From assembly GCA_046538375.1 (NCBI GenBank), contig JBKHJA010000085.1, positions 1 through 11,947 of the forward strand: DNA of 11,947 bases, read 5' to 3'. A model generated the notes under the pieces. The model ran no database searches, had not been told where the DNA came from, and saw nothing but the letters and a program-made list of their open reading frames with translations. Every line of letters begins with the position of its first letter. Within the stretch, counting starts at the first letter, position 1. The stretch is from JBKHJA01 sp046538375. GTDB lineage: Bacteria; Acidobacteriota; Aminicenantia; Aminicenantales; Aminicenantaceae. A program made the position numbers and the translations under genes. Below are positions 1-7,167 of the stretch, one piece after another.

Positions 1-55
1 AACCTGCGGCCTACGGATCCGGAGTCCGTCGCTCTATCCCCTGAGCTACAGGCGC
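1..55 (-). tRNA. tRNA-Arg (anticodon CCG), 3' part cut off by the window edge
   Basis: Read on the minus strand from position 55, the sequence has a 7-nt 5' acceptor strand (GCGCCTG) and then TA. A D-arm follows with stem GCTC/GAGC around AGGGGATA. The anticodon stem ACGGA/TCCGT is perfectly paired around the loop CTCCGGA, which gives anticodon CCG and reads the Arg codon CGG. After a short variable loop the first T-stem bases GCAGG and TT are present, and then the window ends. The rest of the T-arm and the 3' acceptor strand are outside. The gene is divergent from the DUF362 gene. A promoter lies immediately upstream of the mature 5' end, so the 5' precursor leader would be only a few bases. 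Identity is secure from the arms; only completeness is unknown. Confidence 0.93.
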
Positions 56-64
56 ACCTGGATT

Positions 65-91
65 ACTATATTACTCCATTCCAGATATCAA
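65..91 (-). promoter_or_regulatory. Probable sigma70-type promoter of tRNA-Arg
   Basis: On the minus strand a -35-like TTGATA (86-91) and a -10-like TATAGT (65-70) are separated by 15 bp. Each matches the consensus at 5 of 6 positions, but the spacing is short. An alternative reading is TTTACT with 17 bp to TAATAT in the same stretch. Either places transcription start within a few bases of the mature tRNA 5' end at 55. Confidence 0.5.
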
Positions 92-126
92 GTAAATGCA
101 ATCCCACCTGAGGCAGAGGTAAAATT

Positions 127-154
127 TTGAGTTTGCTCTGCCAGCCCTTATAAT
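127..154 (+). promoter_or_regulatory. Sigma70-type promoter abutting the DUF362 start codon
   Basis: TTGAGT (127-132), a 16-bp spacer and a perfect TATAAT (149-154) lie just upstream of the ATG at 166. Only 11 nt separate the -10 box from the start codon. The expected transcription start is therefore near 161, leaving a leader of about 5 nt. No Shine-Dalgarno is visible, which fits a near-leaderless transcript. Confidence 0.65.
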
Positions 155-165
155 AGTAATTTAAG

Positions 166-1344
166 ATGAAAAAAGCCGCCGTTTCCCTGGTAAAACTCCA
201 CGATTACGACATTAACCGAATTCGCCAGGCTCTCCAAAAAAGCCTTGACCTTCTGGGAGGATTAGAAAATATCATAAAGCCCCACTCCAGAGTCTTTGTC
301 AAGATAAACCATCTTTCTCCTCCCTCTCCACCTGAAAAAGCCATTGTTACTCACCCTGCCTTGACCAAAGAATTTTTGCAGCTCCTGAAAGAGCACCATG
401 TTAAAATAACGGTGGGAGATGACATCCAATCCAGGGAAAAAGATGGTTTCTCGGTTTCTGGCTACCGCCAGATTTGCGATGAGCTGGGAGTTCCTCTGGT
501 CAATTTAAAAGAAATAGGGTTTAAAGAATTATCGTGTAAGGGACAGGTTTTGAAAAAAGTATATATTTCTCCTCCGCTTCTTGAATCAGACTTTATCATT
601 AATCTTCCCAAATTGAAGACCCATTCCTTCACCATATACACAGGAGCTGTAAAAAACATGTTCGGTATCATTCCTTCCGGCCTCCGCCTTAAATACCACC
701 GGCAGTATTCGAACAATGAGGTTTTCAGCCAGATGCTGGTTGACATTTTTTCCTGTGTGCCTCCTCATCTTAACCTCATGGATGCGGTGGTGGCCATGGA
801 AGGAGAAGGGCCCTCAGCCGGCAATCCCAGAAATCTGGGGATCATTCTGGCCAGCCGGGATGCTGTGGCTCTGGATGCAGTGGCCTCAAAGATCGCGGGA
901 TTTAACCCTATGGATATCTTTACCACTCAAAATGCTCACCAAAGAGGACTGGGTGAAGGCAGCATGGATGAGATCGCGGTATTAGGGGAAAAGATTGAAG
1001 ATGTGGAGGTTAGAGATTTCAAACATTCTGCTGTGGCCATCGGTTTTCTCCGCCGAAAAATTCCCACTTTTCTTTATGCTTTCATCCAGGGCCAATTGAC
1101 TCTCATTCCAGAAGTGATGGAAAAAAAATGCACCCTGTGCGGAGAATGCCTCAGCATCTGCCCTAAAGGAGCCATGAGATCAAACCAGAATTCTGCCTGG
1201 ATAGATAAAAACCTCTGCATCCACTGCATGTGCTGTCATGAAGTCTGCCGCTTCCACTCTATCAAGCTCAAGCAAAAGACCTGGGGAAGGATAATCAGGA
1301 GTGTAAGATCACTCCACCACAAACTGAAATATCTGTTTAGCTGA
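166..1344 (+). CDS. DUF362 family protein with C-terminal 2[4Fe-4S] ferredoxin domain
   Basis: This 392-residue protein has an N-terminal DUF362 domain (about residues 5-270). Visible family features are the VKINHLSP stretch, THPALTKEFL, the GD pair of VGDDIQ, LPKLKTHSFTIYTGAVKNMFG (about 148-168) and ASRDAVALDAVAS. A bacterial ferredoxin domain follows. C322, C325, C328 and C332 form a CxxCxxCxxxCP cluster, and C351, C354, C357 and C361 form a second one, with Arg in place of the usual Pro after the last Cys and an extra C356. The architecture suggests an electron-transfer or redox role, but the reaction of DUF362 proteins is not known to me and I do not assign one. There is no signal peptide; the tail is basic (RIIRSVRSLHHKLKYLF). 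The ATG at 166 has no Shine-Dalgarno and sits 11 nt behind a TATAAT box. It is convergent with the next gene, 11 bp away. Confidence 0.88.
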   Translation: MKKAAVSLVKLHDYDINRIRQALQKSLDLLGGLENIIKPHSRVFVKINHLSPPSPPEKAIVTHPALTKEFLQLLKEHHVKITVGDDIQSREKDGFSVSGYRQICDELGVPLVNLKEIGFKELSCKGQVLKKVYISPPLLESDFIINLPKLKTHSFTIYTGAVKNMFGIIPSGLRLKYHRQYSNNEVFSQMLVDIFSCVPPHLNLMDAVVAMEGEGPSAGNPRNLGIILASRDAVALDAVASKIAGFNPMDIFTTQNAHQRGLGEGSMDEIAVLGEKIEDVEVRDFKHSAVAIGFLRRKIPTFLYAFIQGQLTLIPEVMEKKCTLCGECLSICPKGAMRSNQNSAWIDKNLCIHCMCCHEVCRFHSIKLKQKTWGRIIRSVRSLHHKLKYLFS

Positions 1345-1355
1345 GGGGATGAAGC

Positions 1356-1628
1356 CTATCTTTTCCCTGAGATAAGATTGAGGAAGGCCACAAACAGGGC
1401 GGCCCCCAGAACAGCCCAAATAACCGGAAAAGCATGGGACCCAAACCTCACCCAGGGAGAAAGGGGCAGGTTCAACTGCCGAGCGATATAAGTTCCGATC
1501 AGAGCACCGATAAAACCGAGAACCATGGAGGCCAAACACCCCAATCTCCTTCTCCCGGCAATACGGGCACCTATGGCCCCGGTGATAAAAGCTATCAAAA
1601 GCAAAAACAGGAAAGAAAAAATATTCAT
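1356..1628 (-). CDS. GlsB/YeaQ/YmgE (transglycosylase-associated) family small membrane protein
   Basis: From the ATG at 1628 this is a 90-residue hydrophobic protein with three apparent membrane segments. The first (FSFLFLLLIAFITGAIGARIAG) carries the GxxGaxiaGrrrlG turn typical of the family. The second is ASMVLGFIGALIGTYIA and the third is FPVIWAVLGAALFVAFLNLI. Family members are small inner-membrane proteins often linked to envelope or general stress; the molecular role is unsettled and the transglycosylase name is historical. An in-frame TTG at 1649 would add seven residues and overlap the upstream stop in a TTGA junction, which could mean translational coupling. I prefer the ATG because it gives the usual family length, but neither start has a well-placed Shine-Dalgarno. 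It lies 17 bp behind the beta-barrel gene and probably shares its transcript. Confidence 0.8.
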   Translation of the reverse strand: MNIFSFLFLLLIAFITGAIGARIAGRRRLGCLASMVLGFIGALIGTYIARQLNLPLSPWVRFGSHAFPVIWAVLGAALFVAFLNLISGKR

Positions 1629-1645
1629 ATGCGTTTCATACTGAT

Positions 1646-2272
1646 TCAAAGAAAATATCTGATTCCTACTCGTAAAAGAGAAGCACTCATGTTTAAAGAG
1701 AAACTATCCTCCGTCACTCCCAAATTCAGATCAGTTATGATGGTTTTTCCGTCTGTTTTTCTGTAAAGATACAGCGCTTCAGCAAACACCGCCCATCTTT
1801 TGGACACACGAAACCAGCCTCCAAGTCCTGCCTGCAAAGCAGGGCCATTTTCTACTTTTTGATTGATGGTCACTTCAGGAATGGTCACATATTCTCCTAT
1901 ATCAAAATGAGAAAACACAAACCCAATCCCCGCAAAGACATAAGGATTGAAAGTTTTGCTTTCAGTCAACGAGTAATGGACAGATGCAAGAAAAGGAGTC
2001 TCAGACAGCTTCCCCTCTAAAAGCTTTTTTTCTGTTTCCTTGACTTGACTTCTCCAGTAGTCAAAATTGAAGGAAAACCAGAGCTTTTTATTCACAGCCA
2101 CGGCAAACCCAAATCCTGAGTCAAAGGCAGAATTCACGTTCTCTTCTGCAGGCAAAGAAATCCCCCCGTTTACGTGAAAAATCAATCTTTCCCCCCGGAC
2201 CATGTCCTGGGTTCCCACCAAAAGCAGAAAAATAACCATAGAAGATATTATAGTTTTTTTGTTCATGGCCAT
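1646..2272 (-). CDS. Outer-membrane beta-barrel family protein (porin-like, OmpA/OmpW-like fold)
   Basis: The 208-residue product starts with a signal peptide: basic MNKK, hydrophobic IISSMVIFLLLVG, cleavage probably near residue 27. The mature part shows alternating short strands rich in aromatics and glycine, such as GFGFAVAVNKKLWFSFNFDYW, FNPYVFAGIGFVFSHF, PALQAGLGGWFRVSKRWAVFAEALYLY and a final LLRVGIRYFL. The GxxxFRxxKRWAxFAEA pattern and the aromatic C-terminus are typical of small, roughly 8-stranded barrels. No specific ligand can be read from it. It implies a diderm cell. The start is ATG at 2272 with a GGGAAG five bases upstream; a second ATG at 2266 (MNKK) is equally possible. A TTGACT -35-like box lies at 2299-2304 with only a poor -10 behind it. 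It is transcribed ahead of the small membrane protein gene. Confidence 0.8.
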   Translation of the reverse strand: MAMNKKTIISSMVIFLLLVGTQDMVRGERLIFHVNGGISLPAEENVNSAFDSGFGFAVAVNKKLWFSFNFDYWRSQVKETEKKLLEGKLSETPFLASVHYSLTESKTFNPYVFAGIGFVFSHFDIGEYVTIPEVTINQKVENGPALQAGLGGWFRVSKRWAVFAEALYLYRKTDGKTIITDLNLGVTEDSFSLNMSASLLRVGIRYFL

Positions 2273-2444
2273 AAAATCTTCCCTGAATTTTTAACAAAAG
2301 TCAATTGTTCCCCTAAAAACATATCACAAAAGCACATCATCCCCAAATCTTCCCAAAAATGGCAGAATAAACGATTTTCAAATAAATAAAGGTGCATTTC
2401 CTGGCCGACTGTGTTAAATTTATTCTCCCAGACAAGGAGGGGCG

Positions 2445-3575
2445 ATGGACTTTTATCATTATTTCAAATCTCGTCAGGGAGAAATGATTCACCTCTTGAA
2501 AAATCTGGTGGATCTGGAATCCCCTTCATCTGACAAAAAAGCAGTGGATGCCTGCACTTCCTACGCTGTACGGGAATTCAAGAAAATCGGAGCTAAAATC
2601 TCCTCTTTTCCCCAAAAAGAGATAGGAAATCTTTATGCTGTTTATTATCCCCCTGAATACAAACGCCGCGATAAAGAGCAAATTCTTCTCCTCACTCATC
2701 TGGATACGGTGTGGTCTGTAGGGAAAATAAAAAAAATGCCTTTTTATGTCTCAGGGAATAAAATATTTGGCCCGGGAGTGCTGGATATGAAAGCTGGAGT
2801 AGTCATGGCCATCTATTCGCTTCAAGCTCTGAATGAGCTGAATATTCAGCCCAAGAAAAGAATTGCTGTGTTTATCAATTCTGCTGAGGAGATTCAAAGT
2901 GAAGCCGCTGACCAAATCATCAAAGATTTGGCAAAAAAATCAACCTGTGCTCTCTGCCTGGAACCTGCGCTCCCCGGAGGAGCGCTAAAAGTGCAGAGAA
3001 AAGGCCGGGTGGTGGTTCGCCTGGAATGTGGAGGCCAAGCCGCCCATGCTGGAAATCCAGAGGAGGGAGTGAACGCTATTGATGAGCTTATGGGACAGAT
3101 TCAGCGGCTGAAGAAACAGAAGACAAAGTCCATAAGCCTCAATATCGGGCTGATCGGGGGAGGAGAAAAAGCAAACATAGTGGCTGACAATGCCTGGTCC
3201 ATTTTAGACATCAGATTCTGGAAAAACAGTCAAAAAGAAAAAATTCTCAATTATGTTAAGCAGTCCCCCCCTCTAATCTCAGGAGCACGGGTCCATTTTT
3301 CTGTGGAGAGTTCAACTCCTCCTATGGAAAGGACAAAGGCCTCTTCAAGACTGTTAACAAAAGCCAGAAAAATCGCCTCTTCTCTGAATATGAAACTGGA
3401 AGCTGGAAGGACCGGCGGCAGTTCTGACGCTTCTTTTGCCTCCAGCGTGGGAATTCCCACTCTGGACGGATTGGGACCTGAAGGAAAAGGAATCCATTCT
3501 GAAAACGAACAGCTTGTTCTTTCTTCTCTGATTGAAAGAACCGCTCTCCTCACACAGCTTCTGATCCAGCTTTGA
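2445..3575 (+). CDS. M20 family metallopeptidase (carboxypeptidase G2-like / deacylase)
   Basis: This is a 376-residue cytoplasmic-type M20 hydrolase with no signal peptide. The di-zinc site is readable: H85 in HLDT with D87 following, the bridging D114 in GPGVLDMKAG, catalytic and metal-binding E148 and E149 in SAEE (the family usually has DEE), E173 in CLEP, and C-terminal H351 in GIHSENE. The lid or dimerisation domain lies at about 190-305 (RKGRVVVRLECGGQAAHAGNPEEGVNAI), followed by the GRTGGSSDAS motif. The order and motifs match glutamate carboxypeptidase-like members. These cleave C-terminal residues or N-acyl groups; the exact substrate cannot be told. The ATG has a strong AGGAGG four bases upstream. 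It is a single gene, divergent from the beta-barrel gene over 172 bp. I found no fully convincing promoter there; the best -10 is TTAAAT at 2414-2419. Confidence 0.88.
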   Translation: MDFYHYFKSRQGEMIHLLKNLVDLESPSSDKKAVDACTSYAVREFKKIGAKISSFPQKEIGNLYAVYYPPEYKRRDKEQILLLTHLDTVWSVGKIKKMPFYVSGNKIFGPGVLDMKAGVVMAIYSLQALNELNIQPKKRIAVFINSAEEIQSEAADQIIKDLAKKSTCALCLEPALPGGALKVQRKGRVVVRLECGGQAAHAGNPEEGVNAIDELMGQIQRLKKQKTKSISLNIGLIGGGEKANIVADNAWSILDIRFWKNSQKEKILNYVKQSPPLISGARVHFSVESSTPPMERTKASSRLLTKARKIASSLNMKLEAGRTGGSSDASFASSVGIPTLDGLGPEGKGIHSENEQLVLSSLIERTALLTQLLIQL

Positions 3576-3588
3576 GTTGGGGAAGGTT

Positions 3589-3649
3589 AAACAGTCACAC
3601 TTTTGAAAATTTGCCTGCGCCGTTTTTGGGCCTGGTTGATTGACTGTTT
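3589..3649. repeat. Inverted repeat in the serine-operon upstream region
   Basis: A perfect 9-bp inverted repeat, AAACAGTCA (3589-3597) and TGACTGTTT (3641-3649), flanks a 43-bp interval. The right arm overlaps a TTGACT that resembles a -35 box (3640-3645), although the -10 region 17 bp downstream (TAGTTT) is poor. It could be a terminator-like hairpin after the peptidase gene or an operator pair before the operon. The arms have no following T-run, so an intrinsic terminator is less likely. Confidence 0.35.
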
Positions 3650-3746
3650 CGGTAAATTCTGTTAGTTTAAAGTATCAAATAAAAACAACTTCGAACATAA
3701 ACGCATAATTTTTTTACATCAATCTTATCAAAAAAGGAGGACTCAT

Positions 3747-4892
3747 ATGATTAAAAAATATTACCTTCTCTCCCCTGGCCCCACTCCTGTTCCTGATGCT
3801 GCTCTTTCGGCTGCCGCTGAGCCCATCATCCACCACCGCACTCCAGAATTTTCTGATATATTCATGGAAGTCACAGAAGGACTGAAATATGTTTTCGAAA
3901 CAGAACAGGATGTTTTTGTCCTTACATCCTCAGGATCTGGAGCCATGGAAACAGCGGTGGTCAATACTCTCTCCCCCGGAGATAAAGTGATTACCCTCAA
4001 CGGCGGAAAATTTGGACAGAGATGGGGAAAAATCTGCCGCGCCTACGGAGCCAGCGTTAGAGAGGTGGAGCTGGAATGGGGCAAAGACTTCACCAAAGAA
4101 CAACTGGCACAAGAACTCAAAGACAATCCCGAAACCAAAGCCGTTTTTGCCACCCTCTCGGAAACCTCCTCCGGAACCGTTTACGATATTAAGGGATACG
4201 GAGAAGTACTGGCGGATTCTGAAGCCATTTTGGCAGTGGACGGCATATCAGGCCTGGGAGCCACCCCCTGCCCCATGGACGAATGGAAGGTTGATATCAT
4301 GGTAGCGGGATCACAAAAATCGTTCATGATCCCTCCTGGCCTGGCTTACATAGCCTTTAGTCCAAAAGCCTGGAACCTGGTAGAAAAATCCACCATGCCT
4401 AAATTCTACTTCGATGCCAAAGCATACAAAAAGAGCCTGGGAAAAAGAACCACACCCTGGACTCCAGCCGTCTCTCTTATCATTCAACAGAAAAAATCGC
4501 TGGATATCATCAAATCTTTGGGCCTTGAAAAACTCTTCCAGCACCATCAAATCCTGGGAGACGCCACCCGGCACGGAGTGAAAGCGCTGGGTTTAGAGCT
4601 TCTTTCCCAGAAGCCGGGCAACATTCTGACTGCGGTCAAAGTTCCAGAAGGAGTTGACGGCCTGCAGTTGGTCAAAACCATGCAGGGAAAATACAGGGCT
4701 TACATTGCTGGCGGCCAAGATCCCTATAAAGGAAAAATTTTCAGAATTGCTCATCTGGGATACATGGGAGGCTTCGATATCATCACTGCACTTACTGCCC
4801 TTGAAATGACACTGGCGGAGTTAGGCTTTGATTTTGAGAGAGGAAGCTCCATAAAGGCTGCTGAGGCCGTGTTGAAGGAGAAATGGCAGTGA
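3747..4892 (+). CDS. Class V PLP aminotransferase, serine/phosphoserine (AGXT/SGAT-like) type
   Basis: The 381-residue fold-type I PLP enzyme belongs to the alanine-glyoxylate/serine-pyruvate aminotransferase group. It has the N-terminal LLSPGPTPVP and the HHRTPEF substrate-arm motif. SSGSGAMETAV forms the phosphate-binding region and AVDGISGLGA carries the PLP-binding Asp. The Schiff-base lysine is K191 in AGSQKSF, followed by PPGLAYIAFS. The C-terminal domain includes FRIAHLGYMGGFD. In many thermophiles and anaerobes this class replaces SerC and makes 3-phosphoserine from 3-phosphohydroxypyruvate. The overlap with a SerA-like gene favours that role here. The alternative is serine-glyoxylate or serine-pyruvate transamination, with the neighbour acting as a hydroxypyruvate reductase. 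AGGAGG six bases before the ATG fixes the start. The last 10 bp overlap the next gene. Confidence 0.85.
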   Translation: MIKKYYLLSPGPTPVPDAALSAAAEPIIHHRTPEFSDIFMEVTEGLKYVFETEQDVFVLTSSGSGAMETAVVNTLSPGDKVITLNGGKFGQRWGKICRAYGASVREVELEWGKDFTKEQLAQELKDNPETKAVFATLSETSSGTVYDIKGYGEVLADSEAILAVDGISGLGATPCPMDEWKVDIMVAGSQKSFMIPPGLAYIAFSPKAWNLVEKSTMPKFYFDAKAYKKSLGKRTTPWTPAVSLIIQQKKSLDIIKSLGLEKLFQHHQILGDATRHGVKALGLELLSQKPGNILTAVKVPEGVDGLQLVKTMQGKYRAYIAGGQDPYKGKIFRIAHLGYMGGFDIITALTALEMTLAELGFDFERGSSIKAAEAVLKEKWQ

Positions 4893-5794
4893 AAAAAATA
4901 CTGGTGGCAGACCCCTTAAACCCTGAAGCCATGGAGAAGCTTAAGGAGATCTCTGATTTTGAGGTCACTTTAAAGACAGGCATGGACGAGGCCGAATTGA
5001 TCAATACCATCCCTGAATTCCATGCGGCTGTAGTGAGAAGCGCCACCAAGGTCACCAGAAAAGTCATTGATGCAGCCTCCAATCTGGAGCTCATCGTCAG
5101 AGCCGGGATCGGTCTGGACAACATCGATCTTGAAGCTGCTCGAGAAAAAAGAGTTCAGGTGGCCAACACTCCTGCCGCCACCACCATTTCTGTGACCGAA
5201 CACACTTTTGGATTGATGCTGGGCGCAGTACGCAACCACGGACCAGCCAACCTCTCCATGAAAGCTCATAAATGGGAAAAAAAGAGCTTTGCCGGCACAG
5301 AACTTTATGAAAAGACCCTGGGAATCATAGGGATGGGAAGGATTGGTCAGGAAGTGGCCAGAAGGGCATTGGTTTTCGGGATGAAAGTCATAGCCTATGA
5401 TATCATCGACATCCAGACCGGCCTGGAGGTAAAACAAGTGACTTTTGACGAACTGCTGGCCCAGGCAGACATCATTTCCCTCCATCTGCCTTTAACCGAC
5501 CAGACCAAACACATGATAAGTGACCAGGAATTTGAAAAAATGAAGGATGGAGTCATAATCATCAACGCCTCCCGAGGCGGTATTGTGGATGAAAAAGCGC
5601 TATTGAAAGCTCTGGAATCCGGAAAAATCAGAGCTGCCGCATTAGATGTCTACGAGAAGGAACCTCCAAGCGAATTTTCTCTTATCGACCATCCGAAAGT
5701 GACAGCCACTCCTCATATCGGGGCGGCTGCCAAAGAAGGACAAAAAAGAGCTGGAATGGAAGTGGTCAATATTTTGAAGCAAAGATTGTCATAA
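4883..5794 (+). CDS. serA: D-3-phosphoglycerate dehydrogenase, short form without ACT domain
   Basis: The 303-residue D-2-hydroxyacid dehydrogenase has a split N-/C-terminal substrate domain around an NAD-binding Rossmann domain. The dinucleotide loop is GMGRIG at 150-155. The catalytic set is R231 (NASRGG), E260 (EKEPP) and H278 (TPHIGA). RAGIGLDNIDLEAA and the SVTEHTFGLML helix match SerA more than lactate or formate dehydrogenases. It ends directly after the catalytic core, so the ASB and ACT domains of long SerA proteins, which mediate serine inhibition in E. coli, are absent. This predicts an enzyme not feedback-controlled by that route. The start ATG overlaps the aminotransferase stop by 10 bp behind GGAG, which suggests translational coupling. 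Hydroxypyruvate reductase is the main alternative function. Confidence 0.8.
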   Translation: MAVKKILVADPLNPEAMEKLKEISDFEVTLKTGMDEAELINTIPEFHAAVVRSATKVTRKVIDAASNLELIVRAGIGLDNIDLEAAREKRVQVANTPAATTISVTEHTFGLMLGAVRNHGPANLSMKAHKWEKKSFAGTELYEKTLGIIGMGRIGQEVARRALVFGMKVIAYDIIDIQTGLEVKQVTFDELLAQADIISLHLPLTDQTKHMISDQEFEKMKDGVIIINASRGGIVDEKALLKALESGKIRAAALDVYEKEPPSEFSLIDHPKVTATPHIGAAAKEGQKRAGMEVVNILKQRLS

Positions 5795-5819
5795 TCAGGT
5801 CTTAGAAAATGGAGGAAAA

Positions 5820-7142
5820 ATGGCAGAGATTCGACCTTTTCGAGGATTGAGATACAACACCAATAAAGTCAGACTGCAAGATGTCATCACCGAACCCTAT
5901 GATAGGATTCCTCCTCCGCTTCAAGAAGATTACTATAAGAGAAGTCCTTACAACGTGGTCCGGATTATTCTGGGAAAAGAACAGGATCCTGAATCACCAG
6001 AGAAAGACAAATACAGAAGGGCCAAGATCTACCTGGATGAATGGCAGAAAGAGGGCATCCTCATAAGGGAAAACAGAGAAGCCCTTTACATCTATGAACA
6101 GGAATTCCAGGCGCAGCATCAGACAAAGAGGCGAACAGGGCTGGTGGCCAGAGTCAAACTGGAAGAATTTTCATCAAAAAAGGTTCTTCCTCATGAAAAA
6201 ACTTTCCCCAAACATAAAATAGATAGATTGAAACTTCTCCGAGCCACCAACACCAATACCGGCCAAATCTTTCTGCTTTTCAAAGATGATGATGAGAGGG
6301 TGTCTCAGGCCTTGGACAAAACCCTCAAGCAGGCAGACCTTGGTGCAGAAGTCAAAGATGAAGACAATTTTGTCCACCGGTTATGGGTGGTCAAAGATAA
6401 CCAGGCCATCCAAAATATACAGCAAACCATGGCTGATAAGGTGCTGATCATCGCCGACGGCCACCACCGCTACGAAACCTCGCTGAACTATCTAAAGGAG
6501 AAACTCTCCCAGATGAAAGAGGTTAAAGGGGATGAACCCTTCCATTACATCATGATGACCCTGTTCAACCTAGATGATCCGGGGCTGGTGATACTGCCCA
6601 CCTACAGGCTGGTCAAAGGTTTGGATAAGCTGGATGAGGAATCTTTGAACAAAACCTTATCGCCCTACTTCCAGATCTCTGAAAAAAGGGCTTCACATCC
6701 TTTAGAAAAATCTTTGCTGGCAGAAGTGGAAAAACAGATCAACCTTGAACCTCACACTTTTGCAGCCTTTGTCTCTTCTTTTCACAAATTTCTAATCTTC
6801 CGTCTTAAATCTGAAGCTCTGCTGGATGAAGAAATAAATGAGGGTAAATCTCCACAGTGGAAACGGCTCAACGTGGCCATTCTCCATTCTCTGATTATAG
6901 ACAAGCTGGAGAGCCTTTCTTCTTCTCCTTTCTCTGTGGAAAACAATGTCAGCTACATCAGAGATCTGGAACAGGGTATTAAAAAAGTCATGGATGGAGA
7001 GTTCCAGATGATTTTTCTCCTTCGTTCCCCGTCTCTGCACCAAATCAAACAGGTTGTGGAAAGCGGAGAGCTTATGCCTCATAAATCAACTGATTTTTTT
7101 CCTAAGCTAAAATCAGGGCTGGTCATGAATCCGCTGGATTAA
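5820..7142 (+). CDS. DUF1015 family protein, candidate for the missing serine-pathway step
   Basis: This 440-residue protein is recognisable as DUF1015. It has the N-terminal IRPFRGLRYN, VITEPYDRIPP and YNVVRIILG blocks, then LYIYEQEF and RRTGLVARVKLEEF. The strongest motif is IADGHHRYET, with DGHHRYET at 213-220, followed by MMTLFNLDDPGLVILPTYRLV. The C-terminal half (SYIRDLEQGIKKVMDGEFQMIFLLRSP) is also typical. It has no signal peptide or membrane segment. The biochemical function is not settled as far as I know. Its place directly behind an aminotransferase and SerA, 25 bp after the serA stop and with GGAGG before the ATG, suggests a role in serine metabolism. The DGHHR motif resembles the signature of ParB-like serine kinases (SerK/SbnI). 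That resemblance is my inference, not a demonstrated homology. Confidence 0.85.
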   Translation: MAEIRPFRGLRYNTNKVRLQDVITEPYDRIPPPLQEDYYKRSPYNVVRIILGKEQDPESPEKDKYRRAKIYLDEWQKEGILIRENREALYIYEQEFQAQHQTKRRTGLVARVKLEEFSSKKVLPHEKTFPKHKIDRLKLLRATNTNTGQIFLLFKDDDERVSQALDKTLKQADLGAEVKDEDNFVHRLWVVKDNQAIQNIQQTMADKVLIIADGHHRYETSLNYLKEKLSQMKEVKGDEPFHYIMMTLFNLDDPGLVILPTYRLVKGLDKLDEESLNKTLSPYFQISEKRASHPLEKSLLAEVEKQINLEPHTFAAFVSSFHKFLIFRLKSEALLDEEINEGKSPQWKRLNVAILHSLIIDKLESLSSSPFSVENNVSYIRDLEQGIKKVMDGEFQMIFLLRSPSLHQIKQVVESGELMPHKSTDFFPKLKSGLVMNPLD

Positions 7143-7167
7143 TGAATCATGAATAAAAGGGAATCCC

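Noticed and set aside
1..165. Integration site of a mobile element at the tRNA gene
   Set aside because: The visible part is the 5' portion of the tRNA. No integrase or repeated tRNA fragment is seen, and the 3' end, where integration usually occurs, is outside the window.
1345..1375. Intrinsic terminator between the convergent DUF362 and GlsB-like genes
   Set aside because: Only a 5-bp weak stem (ATCTT/AAGAT) without a T-run is present.
2174..2389. 71-residue plus-strand open frame over the start of the beta-barrel gene
   Set aside because: It is antisense to the signal-peptide region and then runs into AT-rich intergenic DNA. There is no start signal or family.
4970..5485. 171-residue minus-strand open frame inside serA
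   Set aside because: It is antisense to a clearly conserved dehydrogenase with intact motifs, and its translation shows no recognisable domain.
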